The notes below the pieces were generated by a model. That model did no database searches, had not been told where the DNA came from, and saw only the letters and a program-made list of their open reading frames with translations. 64,000 nt of DNA from Limnephilus marmoratus (taxonomy: Eukaryota > Arthropoda > Insecta > Trichoptera > Limnephilidae), in contig OU862934.1 of NCBI GenBank assembly GCA_917880885.1, positions 28,690,734 to 28,754,733 of the forward strand. Direction: 5' to 3'. Shown here one piece after another: positions 61,899 through 64,000 of the stretch. Within the stretch, counting starts at the first letter, position 1. Every line of letters begins with the position of its first letter. A program made the translations under genes and the position numbers.

Positions 61899-64000
61899 CA
61901 AGTTATATAAAATTCCCTCGATAGAAAAAAATCGCAAAGTATGGTCCAAAAATTATTATTAACACGTTTGTTTTAGTTATTTTACAAGTTATATGTATGA
62001 AAAAATTCACAGTGTTTCATGCTGTTAAGATAATGCCCGCGAGATTTTTGCTCTATTTTAAACGATTCGTGTTTTATTAAACATTTTCGCAATTTTCGCA
62101 TCGATTTTGTCGCTGTAAATATTAGCGCTCTCCTCTAACATTCGTAATTTCGTATCTCTCCATCTTCTTTTCGGGCCCGGTTGCAGAGCCTCAAGCGCTT
62201 TACTAATAAACGTGTTTTATATTTTACACAGCTGTAACTAACCATTAATGTGGGGTAAATGGTTGTTTAGCAGTTGTGTAAAATATAAAATACGATTGTT
62301 GGAAAAATGTTTACCTACTGAGAAATTTTTTTTTTTGTTCTTTTTCATAGCATAGCCTAAAAAATCCCGGGGAATCTCAAATTTCTAATCTCAGTTTTTG
62401 ATTGTAAAAATTTTAAATTGTATTTTTAGATATGCCTCCATATATAAATAAAAAAGATATAATTTTTTTATTTCATTTTCTGAAAGATGCACTCGTTTAT
62501 AAGTTTATAATGCTCTCACCAAATGTTTTAAACAAATTCGAAAAATTGATGGAGATACAGCATTTTATGTGAAACCGTTTGAAACAGTTTGTACGTTGAA
62601 TTTATCCTTCAGCAAAACTTTGAATGCTTTTTTCTCTAAACTTTTTTAACACGTCGACACGGCCCCCGTGACTGAGGCCCCGTGGTGCCATAGTGACTGG
62701 ATTTTCTAACAGTTTAAGACTTGTAATACATTATAAATTTATATGTAATACATTATAATAAAATTAATTTGACCAAGGAAGTCATGAATGGTATGATCTA
62801 GACTACAGTTTTTCGTTAGTTTCGATCTTGTATTCGATGTAATTGTTGCAGCAGGGCAAGCGAAACCGAAATGAAACAGACGGGGTTCGGAAATTTCCAT
62901 CGTTTTACGGACGATCGCAGCTCTTACGGCGACGGTGCGTTGGTTGTTCGAACTTCCAACTACTATGGACTATTAGGCAATCTTAAAAGGACTATTATTA
63001 TTATAAATTTGTACAATAATATGGACACGCGACAGCGGTGAGGGGCACCGCGGCAGGTTTCGTAAGTGGTTTGGCGTCAAAAGGCTCGCCCGACGGATGG
63101 GTACACTCGGAACTCTCAAATAATATTTTTTATCATTATCGCTTATTTTTTTTAAATATTGCAATCTAAGTTTTTGAAAATATAATGAAATAAAAAAATA
63201 ATAAAGATAAACAAAAAATAAAAAAAAAACTTTAAAAAAATCGTACACAAAAAGCTGCCAGGCTGCTGGTCGGCAGATCAAGAAATTCTTGATGATCTGG
63301 ACTATAGTTATTCGTTGGTTTCATTCGTGCACTCGATGAAGTAAAATTTACTATTTTTTACCCCACTTTGACGCCGGCTGCCTGTGAACGTGCCAGGCTG
63401 CCGGTTGGCAGGCCTGATTTTTTCTTATTTTCTAATCGACCTTCATCATATGAAACCATTCCCGTTAGTGTACTCGATGATGTAATTTTTTCCAAAAAAA
63501 TCGCTCACTATTTCCATGACTGCACGGCTCCTGCCAAGAGGCGCACCAGCAGACCAGCTTTTTTAAGGTTTTCTAAATGTCCATTATCACTACAAAGTAG
63601 TTTAATCTGTATACTCGATGACGTAGGGTTTACCTATCTCGTCTCCCAGTCTATTAGCTACAATTCGTGAAAATCTGTCCATGCATTTTAAGGTTATCAG
63701 CTCTTTTTTGATAGGGGTTGCTTAAAATTTTGATCATTTTACTTATTTACATATTTTCACCGGGGTTGCTGTTTGCAACTTCAACGGTTCTTTTTAAAAA
63801 TAACAGAGGGCATTATTTCTGTTTCCAACAATTCAAACTGAACAGTCACTAAGATAATTTAATAATATCAGATAGTTTCCTTTATAAAAAATATGAAGAT
63901 AACTCTGTTTAAAAATACATATTTTAATTTAAAATTCAGCTCCCGCAAACAATAATTTCTCTTTAGAAAATTTCCGTCTAAATCAAGTCTTATAAAATAA
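61899..64000. other. Probable intron with degenerate repeats at the right
   Basis: No exon found. From about 62830 the motif ACTCGATGANGTA recurs near 63331, 63470 and 63611 with about 140-bp spacing, surrounded by CAGGCTGCCGG-type stretches: a worn tandem repeat. Confidence 0.45.

Overview
The window is eukaryotic, almost certainly insect and probably lepidopteran: AT-rich intron-containing DNA, a ZAD-type C2H2 zinc-finger gene (ZAD is an arthropod, mainly insect, domain) and a very dense load of insect-type transposons. The species cannot be named from the sequence alone.

Host genes. (1) 3973-12172, plus strand: the last five coding exons of tubulin folding cofactor E (TBCE); the 5' CAP-Gly part lies off the left edge. 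(2) 19548-41434, minus strand: an 11-finger C2H2 gene in eight exons over 22 kb; every splice phase was checked and agrees. Its 5' end was not found. (3) 42491-42987, minus: a small two-exon gene for a basic, probably coiled-coil protein of about 114 residues. (4) 46730-49661, minus: a complete two-exon ZAD + 14-finger protein of about 757 residues with a five-copy 16-residue repeat. (5) 59905-59971, plus: the first coding exon of a secreted protein that continues beyond what I could trace.

Everything else is mostly mobile DNA, often nested and with boundaries that can be read directly. TBCE intron 1 holds a piggyBac element (TTAA site, matching ends) carrying a LINE with an open 729-codon reverse transcriptase frame and an RTE-type tail. 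At 20.6-23.6 kb one dispersed repeat is split by a Helitron, which holds a second Helitron and a Tigger element, which holds a third Helitron. hAT elements with exact 8-bp target duplications lie at 36.3, 59.0, 60.4 and 60.8 kb.

The most interesting system is a pair of related 4.4-kb DNA transposons (35717-40093 and 53084-57554). Both have 0.45-0.56 kb inverted repeats whose tips read CCAGTCA, 3-bp target duplications, and a decayed gene for a protein with an XPG/FEN1-like nuclease region followed by a TSO1/tesmin-like CXC cysteine cluster. The second also keeps an upstream conserved part with TFDQP and RLGGFH motifs. The second sits in an RTE-type LINE that has its own 13-bp target duplication; taking the transposon out puts the LINE frame back together. 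From memory the closest described group is the Academ superfamily (XPG nuclease, 3-4-bp duplications); I could not test that.

Other notable items: an uninterrupted run of eight heat-shock-element pentamers near 45.96 kb, a LINE/SINE pair sharing a 3' hairpin tail, an 18-bp minisatellite grown from that SINE family, and recurrent phase-2 introns at the same codon of four different zinc fingers.
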